This document shows positions 8,885-8,909 of a DNA stretch of 8,909 bases, piece by piece. This stretch comes from Methylophilaceae bacterium. Lineage in GTDB: Bacteria; Pseudomonadota; Gammaproteobacteria; Burkholderiales; Methylophilaceae. The position numbers were made by a program, and so were the translations under genes. The notes beneath the pieces were generated by a model. It saw only the letters and a list, made by a program, of their open reading frames with translations, searched no databases and was not told the origin of the DNA. The stretch lies in contig RFOR01000020.1 of the NCBI GenBank assembly GCA_009926525.1, forward strand, positions 1-8,909, in the 5' to 3' direction. Position 1 is the first letter of the stretch. The number at the start of each line of letters is the position of its first letter.

Positions 8885-8909
8885 AAAAAAGGGCGATTAA
8901 TTAATCGCC
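8885..8909 (+). terminator. Probable terminator of the gatCAB operon (cut by window edge)
   Basis: Eighteen bases after the gatB stop, an A-run (8885-8890) leads into a perfect palindrome, GGCGATTAA (8892-8900) with TTAATCGCC (8901-8909). As RNA this gives a stem of about 7 pairs with a 4-base AATT loop; G8891 could extend it if C lies just outside the window. A T-run after base 8909 would make it an intrinsic terminator, and with the A-run it could act in both directions. That next sequence cannot be seen. Confidence 0.65.

Overview
This window is chromosomal housekeeping DNA from a Gram-negative bacterium. It is most likely a betaproteobacterium, and the moderate GC content (mid-40s percent by eye, not counted) together with protein features suggests a Methylophilaceae-like lineage (Methylotenera/Methylophilus/Methylobacillus type). 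The lineage is inferred from recall of family sequences and of the mreBCD-mrdA-rodA / gatCAB neighbourhood. The rod-shape and peptidoglycan elongation genes, with a proteobacterial-type MreC and a class B PBP2, support a rod-shaped Gram-negative cell.

Layout. Everything left of about position 5510 is on the minus strand and reads right to left: mreB (4467-5510), a hairpin-bearing gap, mreC (3428-4366), mreD (2962-3444), mrdA encoding PBP2 (1034-2956), and rodA (from 1041 to the left edge, cut off about 20 residues before its expected end). mreC to rodA are packed with overlaps of 17 and 8 bases and one 5-base gap, so they look like one translationally coupled unit. mreB is set apart from them by 100 bases containing a terminator-like hairpin. 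Right of 5511, on the plus strand, lie gatC (5644-5931), gatA (5956-7425) and gatB (7425-8867), followed by a palindrome that is probably the operon terminator, cut by the right edge.

Function. MreB, MreC, MreD, RodA and PBP2 form the elongasome (Rod complex): MreB filaments orient the machine at the inner membrane, MreC and MreD couple and activate, RodA polymerises glycan strands and PBP2 crosslinks them. GatC, GatA and GatB form the heterotrimeric tRNA-dependent amidotransferase that converts misacylated Asp-tRNA(Asn) and/or Glu-tRNA(Gln) to the correct Asn- or Gln-tRNA. The two operons diverge from a 133-base region (5511-5643) carrying two perfect TATAAT boxes in mirror image, each within the same 10-base sequence.

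No mobile element, CRISPR array, RNA gene, defence system or unrecognised gene was found. The points most worth checking are regulatory: the mirror-symmetric divergent promoter and the hairpin pair between mreB and mreC. I do not see evidence for a previously undescribed biological system here.
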